A DNA stretch of 64,000 nt from Myrica gale (GCA_963930655.1 OZ005621.1:11643001-11707000), one strand, 5' to 3'. Shown: positions 10,856-22,487, counted from the stretch's first letter. Numbers and translations: made by a program. Notes: a model not told the origin generated them from the sequence alone.

Positions 10856-12370
10856 TAGATTGGAAAAAAGATAGTAGACGACGTGGAGGTTTAGCATAGA
10901 AGTGATAATCAACGAAAACAACACCCAAAACAGTACAAGCTCCCAAAAAAATTGTCAAAAAAGAGAATGATCTGGTCAGGAAAAATGAGTGGTCATTTTG
11001 TACTTTTCTCATATTTTGGAAACTCAATCCTTAATTTCTTAAGTAACCAATTAAAACCATTTCCTGTTAGTATTTCTTGCTTTTGATACCGAAAATTAAT
11101 TTTCTGCACCAATTGATTTAGTTAGGGTTGTAATCAAGCCGAGTTGAGTTGAGGAGTTGATCGTTCGAACCCGGCTCGACCAAAATCAACCAAGATCTAA
11201 CTCGACTCGACCTTGAATCTTACAATGCAAACGAACCAACCTTCACCCTATAAATCAAGCACTTCTTGACAAGTACAAAAGAAATAGAAAAAGACCTCGC
11301 GATAGACAAAGGTGTATGATCAAAAACACTTCCAGAAATCTGCCGATTTGTCAATCGCGGTCAAGTATCCGTCCAAAGCGTTGTTTCCATAGCTTTGCAA
11401 GTCAAATTGTGTCTTAATAGAGAGAGAGAGTGTGTGTGTGTGTGTGTGTGTCGGAAGATTCGAGACGAGGAGTGGAGGCGCCCAAAGGAAGAATCAATAA
11501 AATAAAGGCTGCGTTAAAATTGATGGTTGAAGCGTCGGTTAGGGCAAACACGACTGAAAGACCCTCATGCTCTACATATATAAAACAATTGATTTAGGGT
11601 AAATACGTAATAGCCGAACAATTAGAAAGTCATCAATTGCTTTACCGAGGAAACATTTCTATCGTGTTTTCAAGCTACCACCCTTAAATCCAGGGATTAA
11701 TTATAAGGTAAAAACGTCGTAATAATACAGTTAAGTCCTTCAAAATCTTACCATAGAAAATTAGAAGTACATCATTTGTTTTCTTTGTGTGAGAGGATTC
11801 ACATGGATAAATAATAATTTCTTTTTATATGAATAGTGTATATACAAAATAAAAAATATTAAACTATGAAACTGTTGTAGAAAAAACAAACAATATAAGA
11901 AACATACTTATGGGTAAATATTCCTCGCCCCATCAAATAATATAAGAAACAAACTTATGGGTAAATATTCCTCGCCCCACGTAAAAGAGAGGCCCGATAA
12001 GGCCATGGGGGGTTTTGGCGGCAAGCTGGATGAAAGCACATCGTAAGCTCATGGTCAAAAGGCTTGTTTCCAAAGGTCCTGAATCGTGGAAAGAAAGAAT
12101 ATTCAAGATATGACTCCCTTTTAATTTGCCCTGATAAATATAGGTGAAGCCCACACCAAGCATGAAAAGAATCCTTGAATATACGGAAAGCTATTTGCTC
12201 ACACCTCAACAACCCCGGTTTACTCAAAACCTACTCAAAGGAGAATCATCTAGATATCATAATATAAGGAACGTTAACCACTCCATGGTTCAAAAAAGGA
12301 AAGAAATCAAGCGTCAAGCAAGCTCTTACATGTGCACAATAGCCAACCTCCATCCCTAATAAAGGAATAG
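10856..12370. repeat. Right arm of large FAM32A-derived palindrome
   Basis: This arm begins with the FAM32A upstream region in gene orientation (to about 11660), then Y' (11660-11930) and X' (11930-12370), mirroring 9086-10590. It carries a (GA)n(GT)n tract near 11421-11451 that is missing from the left arm and from the gene copy, and a local direct duplication of ACTTATGGGTAAATATTCC (about 11909 and 11953). The arms have therefore diverged since the inversion formed. Confidence 0.88.
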
Positions 12371-15220
12371 GTACACGTTTCTTTCTTAGTTAACTGATAC
12401 ATTGCGTGAGCACTCCCCACACTCTTGCATCGAAGTCTCACCCGGGTAGTGGCCTTATTTATTGTTCTCTTGGAAGTGTCATCTTTGGAACTGAAGGTAC
12501 TGAGAAATAGGGGTGTGCACCAAAATTTTCGGATTCAGAAGGCCCATATCCGAATCCGAAAATTTTGGACACTGGATTTTGGACTAGAATCTGATCTGAA
12601 ATACCCAAATATCTGGCCCAATCGATGGATTCGGATTCGGGCCAAATATCGGATCGGATTCAGAGTTGGGCCAAGACTTATTTGGGCCTTTGTAATGGGT
12701 CCTTTTTTTTTGCAGATATTCGAATTGGGCTATTTTTCCAAGTTGGGCCAAGACTGATTTGGGGCTGTTTTAAGCTCTGTAATGGGCTGTTTTTATATTT
12801 TTTCCAGATATTCAAATAGAGCTTGAATATACCTATTATTTCAGCCTTATTTAGCTTGGGCCCATTTCATATACGGTAAAAATTAGACAAAATACAATTG
12901 CAGATTGCACAATTCGGCTTTATATAATATTTGGCACAAAAATAGACTATATTTGGCAGATTGAAGTATTGCACAATGTCCTATAAAAAATAGACTATAT
13001 CTAATATAAGTATATAATCTAATCGAACAAAAAAAAACCCATACGAATATAAGTTATAACCAAATTACCACATTCTAAAATAATATATAAGTATATAACT
13101 ACTAACTATAGATCACATACCAATTGAACCAAACATACAAGGTCTTTCATGCTTCTAAATTCTAATTAATAGAAATAACAAAATATAAAAAATAAAAACA
13201 AAAATAACACTAAGTCACTTTCTAGTCACTACAAACTAACAAATGAAACAAATTACATTAAACAACAACATTTGAATATATGGAAAGCCCAAGGAAGCAA
13301 AATGTCATTCCAATTACTAAAACAAAGCAATGTTTTCCATCATGTAGACAATGAATTTCTCTTAGAACCTAAAGGCTATAAGTAAGATAATAAGAGAAAC
13401 AAATAAGTGCAATATTAGAAGAGAAAAAGAGAAACAAATAAGTGCAATATTAGAAGTAAGATATTACTCACATGATATCCAAAATCCAAATCATTCAAGA
13501 TTCATCCAGTAAGATACCAAATCACAAATCAGCAAAGATAAACAGATTTTTCAGCAACGAATTCAACACAATTAATTCATATGTATACTTCAACTAGTAT
13601 AAAAAACTATAAATTAAATTATGACATAAAAAAGATGAATTTTTATGGTGTTTTCAGTTATATATATAAGCAACATACATGAGTATTAATCATGGCTAAA
13701 AGAGAATTATGGTAAAACAAATCACTAATGAAAAGTTTTATATATAACTAATCTCGTTATGCATTACAAATATAATTAATTAACAACTATATATTAACAA
13801 AAACTTCACAGTTCTCTTGCTTTCAAAAAATTCACATATATGAGTAAAACTTCACAAAAATTTCACAGTTCACTAATCTCATTATGCATTACAACTATAT
13901 ATTTTCACACCAATTGAAGTGCTTCAGAATTCAGATTATCAATTGTATATTTTACCAACCAATGACAAGTCTTTTTCTATTGAAATGTCTGAAACCACCT
14001 ACGAATTACTCCATAGAAAAGAGAAAAACAGGTCTTTAGCTTAGGATAAAAAAAGAAGCAGATTGTATTAACAAATGAATTACTTTCAAAATGATATCAA
14101 CCAAGTAATTTCTAGATCAGAAATACTTCACAACTTTAGACACTACAAACAACAAGATTATCTCATTCAATCTAACATATATAAAAAGTATATAACAGAA
14201 ATCATTCAATCAAGATTCACAATCAAGTAAACCAATTCAGCAAGCCAATTTCCAATCTCCAGCACAAGTTACACTATCCAATCTCCAACACAACACAACC
14301 CAATACACCAATTCAGCAAGCCCTGACCTCTAATCTCCATTTAATTATATTCATTAATAATTTATAAAATACCAAAATGTACACTGACCTGAGCAAAGAT
14401 GAACAGCAAGGCAAGTAGCAACAACCAACACTCCAACAGCCAGCAACACACGTCACTGTTCACACAATATCTACAATAACTTCAATAAATTAATCTAATA
14501 AATTAACAACAGCAACCAACACATGTATTTTATAATCAAATAATAAATTAATAATGAAAAAAACAACATTAAAAAATTACCTGAGGGCAGTGAGGTTGAG
14601 GGGCCAAGGGCCGTGACTTCACTGACTTGAGGTGAGGGCTGTGACTTCTTCTTTAATTTGCTGAGAAAATTCATTCATATATCAAACTAAAGATGAGATT
14701 CCAACTACTATAATAGACGACAAGGGACGGTTGCAAAGAAACTAAAACAAAACAATAATCACAGAACATGTAAAATGAAATAAAAAAAAATTCATCCATA
14801 TAATAAATTAATCCATTTATTGCTTACGGCTGGCTTAAGAGTAAACAGGAACTAAAAAATGATCAAGCTGCGCAGGTGCTTACAAGCCCAAACGTCCAGT
14901 AGGCAGTATTTGACGGTGACTAAGGAGCAAGGAGACCGGCCACAGGAAGACTGGCGGCGGCCGCTGAAGGGGGAAGACTGGCGGCGGCAGGACCTTAGTT
15001 AGGGTTAGGTTTTTTCAAAGGGGCTGGGATTTGAGAAGGAGAGTGAAATCGTGAATGAGAAAGGGGGGCTAGGGGGCGAAACGCGAAGAAGGGAGGGGGT
15101 TAAACGCGCGTTTAACTTTAGTGGAGAAATCAGATCGGATCGGATTTATATCCGGATATCTGTCTCTGAACCGAATACTGGTTTTTCCGAATCTGGATCC
15201 GACTCCAGTACGCAACCAAT

Positions 15221-15426
15221 TAAGGTAATGTTTGTGTTGTAAAATTTTTGGTATTGGGTTTAGTGATGGTATTGGGTTTAGTGAAAAAGTGAAGAGAGAG
15301 GTAATTTTTTATATTTTTTGTAGTGAAAAGTTATGATTTGATGGGAGAGAGAAAAATTATATTGTAGTATTTTATTGTAAGTTGGTGAAAAATTTTGTAA
15401 AATTTCTTCATGCAAACACAACCTAA
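15221..15426. mobile_element. Tourist-like MITE (200 bp), TSD TAA
   Basis: The element is 15224-15423, with imperfect terminal inverted repeats GGTAATGTTTGTGTT / GGTTGTGTTTGCATG and 3-bp flanking TAA on both sides. The TAA target and TIR style fit the PIF/Harbinger (Tourist) group. Its interior (GTGAAGAGA..., GATTTGATGGGA, ATTATATTGTAGTATTTTAT) closely resembles the MITE at 47905-48115. Non-coding. Confidence 0.75.
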
Positions 15427-15699
15427 AACATTAAACATATCACAAATATTAATTCAGTGCATATAAATACTAAACATAACACAAGTTTTAATCCGAATCA
15501 ACGAAAATTTCCAACGCAATCACGCAACACAGATTCATGCATAACTTCATATTTCGTAAATCATAAATTTACCTCAACGCAAAACGAAAGCCCAAAATTC
15601 AAAAATTAAAATCTGTCCACTGCTACACACGGCGCACACCTGCACAAATAAACAAATACAAAAATAGGTGTTAACAAAATAAACAAATATTGAAAAATT

Positions 15700-16045
15700 A
15701 ATAATGGGTGGGTGGCTCTGCGAGAGAGGTAGGCGCGCGGGAGGGAAAGGGAGAGCTACAGAGAGAGAGAGAGATCGGCTGAAAGGGGCTAAGAGAGGCG
15801 TGACTACAGGCTGTGAGAGGCACGGCTTGCTGCGGGTAGAGAGAGGCGCGACTGAGAGAGCAGTGAGTGATGAGAGACAGGCGACGCTGGGGGAAGTGAG
15901 AGAGCACAGAGCGAGAGAGTGAACGGCGGCTGGCGACAGTCAGATCAGAGAGGCAGAGAGAGATTGAGAGAAGAGAGGCTGAGAGCAACAGAGAAGGGGA
16001 GTTTGTGCGAGAGTGGAGTGAGAGGTGGTGATTGGGGTGGGGGGT
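15700..16045. repeat. GA-rich low-complexity tract
   Basis: The tract is purine-rich on the plus strand with GAGAGAGA runs. It creates long open frames on both strands with skewed composition (Ser/Leu-rich or Arg/Glu-rich), none resembling a protein family. I treat it as simple-sequence DNA, not a gene. Confidence 0.7.
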
Positions 16046-16262
16046 TAAGCGACATAAACATTAAAGGTTTTTTTTTTCCTGAAATCTAGGTACCCACGGA
16101 AAAATAAATAAATAAATCGGAGAACGGGAAATTCAGCGCGTCTCGGCGAAATTACCGATTCCGTTTGAAGGCGATATCACCTACCGAATCCGGCTCCGAC
16201 TTCTATTCCCCGCCGAAGCTAGTGCCCATATGCGGAAGCAGATACTGCAACCAAGGTTACGT

Positions 16263-16845
16263 TCCGTTTGAAGTTTTTTTTTTTTTTTAGGATTTGAACT
16301 GTTTTGAGAATTTTTAGGTGATATTAGAGTTGTATTAGTGTTTATGTAGGAACTGTTGAGGTTTAAAAAATTAATAATGATGTTTAAAGTTGATTTTTTT
16401 ATTAATTTATTAAATTTTTATTAAATTTTGAATATTTTAAAGGTATTTAAAAAAAAAGTAAACGACAAACTGAAAGCTGAATGCGCAGGGGGACAAAGCT
16501 GAATGCGAAGGGGACAACCTTGCACGCGACGGATAAATAAATAATTTTTTATTACGTTCAGTTTAAAGTTTTTTTTTAGGATTTGAAGTGTTTTGAGAAT
16601 TTTTAGGTGATATTAGAGTTGTATTAGTGTTTATGTAGGAATTGTTGAGGTTTAAAAAAAATTAATGATGATGTTTCAAGTTGGTTTTTTTATTAATTTA
16701 TTAATTTTTTATTAAATTTTGAATATTTTAAAGGTATTTAAAAAAAAGTAAACGACAAATTGAAAGCTGAATGCGCAGGGGGACAAAGACAGGGGGACCT
16801 GCTGAATGCGAAGGGGACAACCTTACAGGCGACGGATATAAAAAA
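16263..16845. repeat. Tandem duplication, 2 x ~296 bp
   Basis: Two head-to-tail copies start at about 16266 and 16562. Shared blocks are GTGATATTAGAGTTGTATTA, GTTTATGTAGGAA, TTAATTTATTAA, AAAGTAAACGACAAA and GCTGAATGCGCAGGGGGACA, ending CGACGGATA. Divergence is low, with the second copy carrying a small inner repeat of CAGGGGGAC. Non-coding, AT-rich in the first two thirds. Confidence 0.88.
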
Positions 16846-17479
16846 ACAAAAAAATGAATTCTTAACTTTTGCTGCTACTTGCCGAACATGAAATACCAAA
16901 GAATTCGAATCCTATATTTTTTCTAAAAACGAACATCACCTAGAATTGGGAAAAAAAAATTGCCACCCCTACAACAAACAAGGTAAATACCAATATTTCA
17001 CCCACCAAAAATTATGTCACTAATACTATTAAGCAGCACATCCAGATGTCTACAGATAATTAGTTGTGACTTTCTATTTTCTGTTAGCAATGTAGGCATA
17101 TTAGTCCGTCGCAATGCTAAGATTGGAGGGAACAACCTTTCTGGGACAAGTAATTAACCCTAAGGACTCACAGGAAAAGAATTAATATTGGAAGAAAAAA
17201 AATAAGAACAAGTTAAACTACAGGGACTAGCGGATTAATTAAACTTGATTTAAAAAACTATGAAAAAAAGTATAAGTTATGGATCTGTCATGTACTATAT
17301 TTTTGTTTTGATATATATACCACATCCATATTTGTTTTCCATTTGTTTTTAATTTCTTCTTATTATGGTTGGTTGCTTTATTTTAAATGTATGGATATTG
17401 TGAAGCTTTCAAAATTTTCTTTTAACTTTATCTTGATTTAAATTAAACACCACTAAATTAAATGCAAATTGTACATGGA

Positions 17480-18961
17480 TGTACTCCCATGGGCGGATCC
17501 AAGGGGGTGCGGGCGGGGGCGGCCGCCCCCACTGGCTCCAAATCTTTTGTAAATTTTTTTTTGTTATTAAGAAGCAGGTCCGCCCCCACTGGCCTAGCCG
17601 CCCAGGCCTGCTTCCAGGGCCAGTGGGGGCGAACCCACTGGCCCAGTTCGTGTGACCTAGATGCTTAATTTTTTTAAAAAAAATCAGAGGGTGAAATGAC
17701 GCCGCTTTACTCTCTGATTTTTTTAAAAAAATTACTCACATCTCTCTCTCACTCTGCGATCTCTCTGTGTCTCCCTCAGCCCTCACGCCTCAGCAATCCC
17801 TCTCACTGGTCCATTATCACTTTAACTGCACTAATACATAAATTATGTAGGTCCTCACCAATTTATCATTTACCAATTAGAAAGGAAAGCATAAAAATAT
17901 TATTTTTGATTAATATAATTTATTGCTGAGGTTATTTTTTAAACGAGAAATAGCTGAGTGCACCAATACTTTTTGACAGAAGAAGATTCTTTATTTTCAT
18001 ATAGGCATCGAACTCCATAATTATTGATGGATGTTAAGAATTGTCTTCCTCATATGTTGATGGACATTTTAAAGTGTTTTGTTTTGTTCTTTTTAGATAA
18101 TGGATAGATTTTTTATAATAAAAAACTACGAAGCATGGAGTCGTCTAATACTTATAGTGTGACTACTACTTCTAATGAAGATTCTAGTTCGAAAAGACAT
18201 CGCCCTTTGTTGAGTTTAGATGATATTATTTCTGACCTAGGGTTGCGTAAATCTATTGACTCGTATGATGCTAGGATTCAGGATCAAGTCCGTAGGGAGT
18301 ACTTGATCAAACGTGTTTTTCAACCTCGTGGCTATGTTTTTCCCAAGAAGAAATGTGGGAAGAATTTGAATATAGTGCATCAGAGGATGCAATTTATTAT
18401 TTTTGGTGTTATATATTTAGGCGACCTAAAGGAACACAATCCGGGGGAGATGTGTTTGTGGTGAGTGCTTGTGCAGCACAGACCACACTTGCTATCATTA
18501 AAGACATTGGGAATGAATTTTTTTGTCTTATGGCTGATGAGTCTCGAGATAGTTCAGTGAAGGAGCACATGACAATGATTTTGAGATATGTGAGCAAAAG
18601 TGGATAGATGATTGAACAATTTCTTGGTGTAGAACATGTTACTGACACATGCTACTAATCTTTAAAAACTGCTATAGATAAATTGTTTGCAAGACACGAG
18701 TTATCAATATCCAGATTGAGAGGTCAAGGGTATGATGAGGCCTCAAAGATCGAATTTCCGTAGGATTCAATTATCATCTCTCAGTATTAGCAAATAATAC
18801 AGTAAGTGTATTTCATTATTTTTAATGTTTTTAGTTTTTAATTTGCAATATTGTAATTTTAAGACACTTTTTATATTATGTGGAAATTTTTTTTGTGATC
18901 ATTTTCTCTTAGAAATTCGACCCCACTCATTTTATATCCTAAATACGCCACTGTGTACTCC
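17480..18961 (+). mobile_element. hAT element (1466 bp), perfect 8-bp TSD TGTACTCC
   Basis: The element occupies 17488-18953 between identical 8-bp duplications TGTACTCC (17480-17487 and 18954-18961). Its ends are CATGGGCGGATCC and, read inward from the right, CAGTGGCGTATTT, which is the hAT style of TIR. The GC-rich left end (17500-17650) contains self-complementary CCCCCACTGGC segments. Inside lies a shortened, broken transposase. The element is far shorter than an autonomous one (usually 3 kb or more) and would depend on transposase supplied elsewhere. Confidence 0.9.
18135..18775 (+). pseudogene. hAT transposase relic (TTF-type zinc finger / DUF4371)
   Basis: From the ATG at 18135 the frame reads a serine-rich head, then DLGLRKSIDSYD and REYLIKRVFQPRGYVFP, the start of the TTF-type zinc-finger region of ZMYM1-like plant hAT proteins. 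After a frame change near 18355 it continues FEYSASEDAIYYFW, then skips a large part and resumes ADESRDSSVKEHM, ILRYVSKSG, FLGVEHVTDT and SISRLRGQGYDEASK, which are DUF4371 signatures. Two stops interrupt the last part. The C-terminal hAT dimerisation domain is absent. Not functional. Confidence 0.88.
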
Positions 18962-19375
18962 TCCATACTTACCTTCTAATAAGATGGAGGACAAAAGCCA
19001 TCGTATCTCTTTGGGTATAAGTAATCAAACACAAGAGCTTCCCCGCGGCCACATGATAAAAAAGATGTTGGATTTATCACCGCACGTTCTTCAGCACCTA
19101 CACTTCAACCACATGTTCCTCTTAGGATAAGGGCAGGTGGGTCTGTGAGATATGCCTGAACCACATGTTCTTTGGGTACTCATTACCTTTTCAGCTCCCA
19201 CAACTACAAGCCGCGCGCGCGCTCAATCTGAAGAATCTCATAGATAGATCGATGTGTGAACTTTTCCTTTTGCTATTTGTTTTATGCACTTGAAGTCTTG
19301 GAGCATAATTTATCTGTGAAACTGCAGTAAACAAGTACAAACCGACGGATAGAAACCCAAGCAGATCAAGTATCT
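18962..19375. other. No gene recognised (5' side of ankyrin pseudogene)
   Basis: The stretch between the hAT duplication and the ankyrin start carries no recognisable coding region. Short open frames do not match a family. It may include the former promoter of the ankyrin gene. Confidence 0.4.
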
Positions 19376-19549
19376 ATGAATTGTAACCAGCCGAAGGGAA
19401 TAATGACTATTATTGGCATGGATCCTGCTTTATACCATGCTGCAGGGAACGGAAATTTCGATATTTTTAAAGATATCCAAGAACCTTTAGACCACTTACG
19501 AACCCCAACTGAAAACACAATTCTCCATATATACCTGACAACCCTGTTT

Positions 19550-19765
19550 GCAAAGTCAGGATCAACAATGAACTTTGTGGAAAAGGTTCTCCATAAATGT
19601 CCCTTACTATTAAGGCAAACCAATGCCAATGGTAAAACTCTACTGCATATTGCAGCAATTCTTGATTGAAAAGTCAGGATCAACAATGAACTTTTTGCAA
19701 AGTCAGGATCAACAATGACCGTGTTTGCAAAGTCAGGATCAACAATGAACTTTTTGATTGAACGT
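19550..19765 (+). repeat. Four copies of a ~26-bp direct repeat inside the ankyrin gene
   Basis: AAAGTCAGGATCAACAATGA occurs at about 19552, 19671, 19698 and 19730. The first copy is part of the original coding sequence. The other three lie next to each other with short linkers and interrupt the ankyrin frame, so they arose by local duplication after the gene was established. Confidence 0.85.
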
Positions 19766-19942
19766 GCACGAACTCTTGATTAAGACTTCGAGCAGAATTG
19801 AACCAATCAGGGAGATGATTAGGACAACAAACAGAGAGAAAGACACGGCCTTGCATGGGACCGTGCGCTATAATAACTTTGAGGTGGGGAGCAAGTTAGT
19901 CTAAGAAGACCCATATTTCTCGTATTTCTCTAATGATGCTGG

Positions 19943-20417
19943 TGAGATGTAACAAATGGGATTGTAATGGATGAATATTGTAATGTATTTACTTCCAAAT
20001 GATAGAAATAATGCTTAATTCGAGTTAGCAAGCCTCCAGAATTCTTCCAATTGGGATGATACAAACTTCTCGATGACTCTCACAATGAAACTAACCAAAC
20101 AGATATACCCTTGGTGACCAAGCAGGGCCGCACCTGTTGGTAATGGGCTGTAACAACCCAACACTTATGAATGAAATGCAAAGCTCGAATGATTATAAAG
20201 TAATAACATAAGTGACTAACACTGGCCCAACCCAGTGAAAGCCCAATGGCCCAGCGGACACACGTGACTCCCGAACACCACTTCATCCCACTTCGAGACT
20301 ACTCTCGAAGACTCTCCATCTCCAGCCGCACTTTCCCTTCTTCAAGCCAAAGCTTCCTCCTTTATTCACCTGCACCCCCATCTGCCCCCACCGTCTTCCG
20401 AGCCTTGTAACATGAGA
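19943..20417. mobile_element. Solo LTR (465 bp), TSD TGAGA
   Basis: The LTR is 19948-20412, beginning TGTAACAAATGGG and ending CCTTGTAACA, between identical 5-bp duplications TGAGA (19943-19947, 20413-20417). Removing it with one duplication rejoins the ankyrin codons for GETPLY without a gap, which confirms both ends. No internal sequence remains. The family and original orientation cannot be told from the LTR alone. Confidence 0.9.
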
Positions 20418-20549
20418 CTCCTCTTTACATGGCAGTGGATAGAGGCTTTAACTTTTTGGTGTGCGTAATTATGGACACTAGTAAATCGCCAGCTTGTGGT
20501 GGCCCCCTTGGCAGAGCAACTTTGCATGCTGCAGTATTAACTCAGGACG

Positions 20550-20935
20550 ATACTAGTAATATTAGTTTAATTTTCTCATTATTCTAGCATGTAGGTTAAT
20601 TTTATAAAAACTATGATTAGACTTTGTTATGATCTTATTAAAAGTTATGTGGCGGCCAGTAGTAAATCCGACACTGCATTTATATTAACAAGATATGAGG
20701 GCGTGTTTGAATTGTGGATATGGTATGCCAATTCAATAACTAAATGGTAACACCAATATAGTAGTAATATTTTTGTGTTATAAATAATTATATGATGGGT
20801 TGATAATTTGAATTAGATAAAGTAATTAGCGGAGAACATTAATTCATTGTTGAAATTCAATTACCAATATTGTCTCCAACTATCTGCTAATTAATAAGAT
20901 ATGTCTTTGTCATTTACATATTTAATTACTATATT
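20550..20935. other. Non-coding interruption in ankyrin pseudogene
   Basis: AT-rich DNA between two ankyrin coding pieces. The first part could be an original intron. At about 20700 a GGGCGTGTTTGAATTG segment resembles the end of a PIF/Harbinger-type MITE, but a matching second end and duplication were not found. Confidence 0.4.
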
Positions 20936-21160
20936 GGTTTAGAACTTGTTGGAAAGCTTCTCGAAAGACTCGAGGCTGCAAGTATAACAGCAGACCATAA
21001 AAGGTTGGACTCCGCTTCACATAGCTGCATATTTCGATCGTTCTGAGTCAGCAGAACTGTTGTTGAAATTTGATAGAAAGATAGTATATATGAAGACGCA
21101 AAAGGTAGAACAGCTCTTCATATTGCAGCTCATCTGGGTAATAGTGTGTGACATTAGAAG

Positions 21161-21779
21161 TGATCATATCAAGCTGTCCTGACTGTTGCGAACTGATGGC
21201 CTTCAACGAACAAAACCAAAAATCCCCAGCTCGTAGATAACCGTAGAGTCGATCTGATGACCTTCAACGAACAAAACCTCAATGTTCTTGGGCTGAAAGA
21301 AAAACTATTTGCTTTTTCATCGATTGATTTATTTTGTTGGTGCTGACTCATGAGGAAGGCTATCCATAGGTGTTTTTGTTTTTGGCACTTTCACAAAAAG
21401 ATTGGTTTGACATAATTAAGAAGACTCATTCTGTGTCTTTTTTTTCCCTTTCAGAAAAAAGTACTAAAAAGTCAGGAAAATTAGTCTTTCATTCTTTCAT
21501 TCTCTTTTTTTTTTGGGAGAGTTTTTGTCTTGTTGTTGTGTTTTCTCATTTAATTTCTTCCCTGAACTGAGAATTTGCAATGAACATTTTTTCTATGTCG
21601 ACTGAAAGAAAGAACACCTTCTTATCATCTTTCTCTTTAGAGTTGTGTTTTGCACGGCCTCTAGAAACCAAATTTTCTTACAATCTGCACTCTAAACTAT
21701 ATACAAAACTTACCGCATTGGCTCACAATTCAGCAATAACTATTATACAGAACGCTAGCTTTGCGATCATGATTGGTGG
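21161..21779. other. No gene recognised
   Basis: A short sequence GATGACCTTCAACGAACAAA occurs twice in near-identical form (about 21196 and 21258). The rest is T-rich with open frames that do not resemble known proteins. Confidence 0.4.
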
Positions 21780-21923
21780 TTATAGCCATCTACCTCAATC
21801 CTTGGGTGACTTCTGGACCTTGCTTTCTTCCTCGGGCTTGTGATCCCAAAGTGGAGAGAGATGTTAACCACAAGGTAACCGACCTTCTCATTCCCAGTAC
21901 TCGCTTATGGAATGAGTCTCTTA

Positions 21924-22230
21924 ACTACAACAATTTTCCCCTTCAGTGGCAGAAATTTTCATCACCGAAGATAGGAATTTTGCCGCTGATGAGTAAGATT
22001 TTCGCCACTAAAATATTATTTTCGTTGCTGAAAGCCGTGGAATATAAAAAAATGTATAATTTTTAGCAACGAAAAGTTTCGTCCCTAAACTCCCGTTCGA
22101 ACACGATTGTCTGTTCGAACCAGATTTTTTTGACATCTTGTTAGAACCAGATTTTTCATTCGAACCAAATATTTTGACATCCTTGTTCGAACCAAATTTT
22201 TTAACATCTTGTTCGAACACATTTTACCTT
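21924..22230. repeat. CACTA left subterminal repeat zone
   Basis: TTCGAAC-type motifs occur at about 22092, 22111, 22155, 22181 and 22209, after TTTCGCCACTAAAAT and TTTCGTTGCTGAAA blocks. These are the short subterminal repeats that CACTA transposase-associated proteins bind in studied elements. They mirror the right end zone. Confidence 0.8.
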
Positions 22231-22487
22231 GATTCATATTTACAAATATCCAAATTATAGCACAATTTACACTTCATAAGAATATCGCAATACCAACACA
22301 TTTTGGCTCTTTAAATATGAAAACATTCTCAAATACACAAGTGCAATGCAAAATAGCAAGTTTTACACCAATCCAAAAGGTAGAAAAAAAGTATCAATAT
22401 TCTACACAAATCCAAACCATAAAGAATGTACAAAAGCCTATGTAAGTCCAAAACTACCAACAAAATTAAATGTACAAAAGCCTATGT

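Larger units (their letters stand above)
12371..17479. mobile_element. Possible hAT-like remnant region, mostly non-coding
   Basis: At 12510 the sequence AGGGGTGTGCACC is followed by TCCGAATCCGAAAATT-type DNA, and at about 16957-16971 it reads TTGCCACCCCTA, giving weak inverted ends of the hAT style 4.46 kb apart. CGGATCGGATT / CCGAATCTGGATCC blocks recur near 15130-15200. No 8-bp target duplication matches at these ends, and no transposase is seen. 12.9-14.6 kb is very AT-rich and carries no gene. 14880-15110 is GC-rich but shows no family. 17000-17479 holds nothing recognisable. Confidence 0.3.
19376..21160 (+). pseudogene. ACD6-like ankyrin-repeat gene, broken
   Basis: The first part (19412-19669) reads DPALYHAAGNGNFDIFKDIQ, TPTENTILHIYL, FVEKVLHKCPLLLRQTNANG and KTLLHIAA, typical ankyrin repeats of the plant ACD6/ITN1-like family (membrane proteins in defence signalling). 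It then meets a stop at 19667 inside a cluster of short direct repeats. Later pieces are LIERARTLD (19755-19785), the ALHGTV and EEDPYFSYFSNDAGE-like region (19850-19947), TPLYMAVDRGFNFLVC (20418-20470), ATLHAAV (20518-20540), LLERLEAASITAD (20955-20995) and HIAAYFDRSESAELLLKFDR (21018-21080), then a TALHIAAHLGN-like end. Several frameshifts, stops and a solo LTR insertion separate them. No transmembrane (PGG) domain follows. Confidence 0.88.

Noticed and set aside
15698-15988. Overlapping open frames on both strands in the GA-rich tract
   Set aside because: They follow from the purine-rich repeat composition, are Ser/Leu- or Arg/Glu-skewed, and resemble no family.
12510-16971. A single 4.46-kb hAT element with ends AGGGGTG/CACCCCT
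   Set aside because: The flanking 8 bases do not match and no transposase is present, so I keep it only as a low-confidence remnant.
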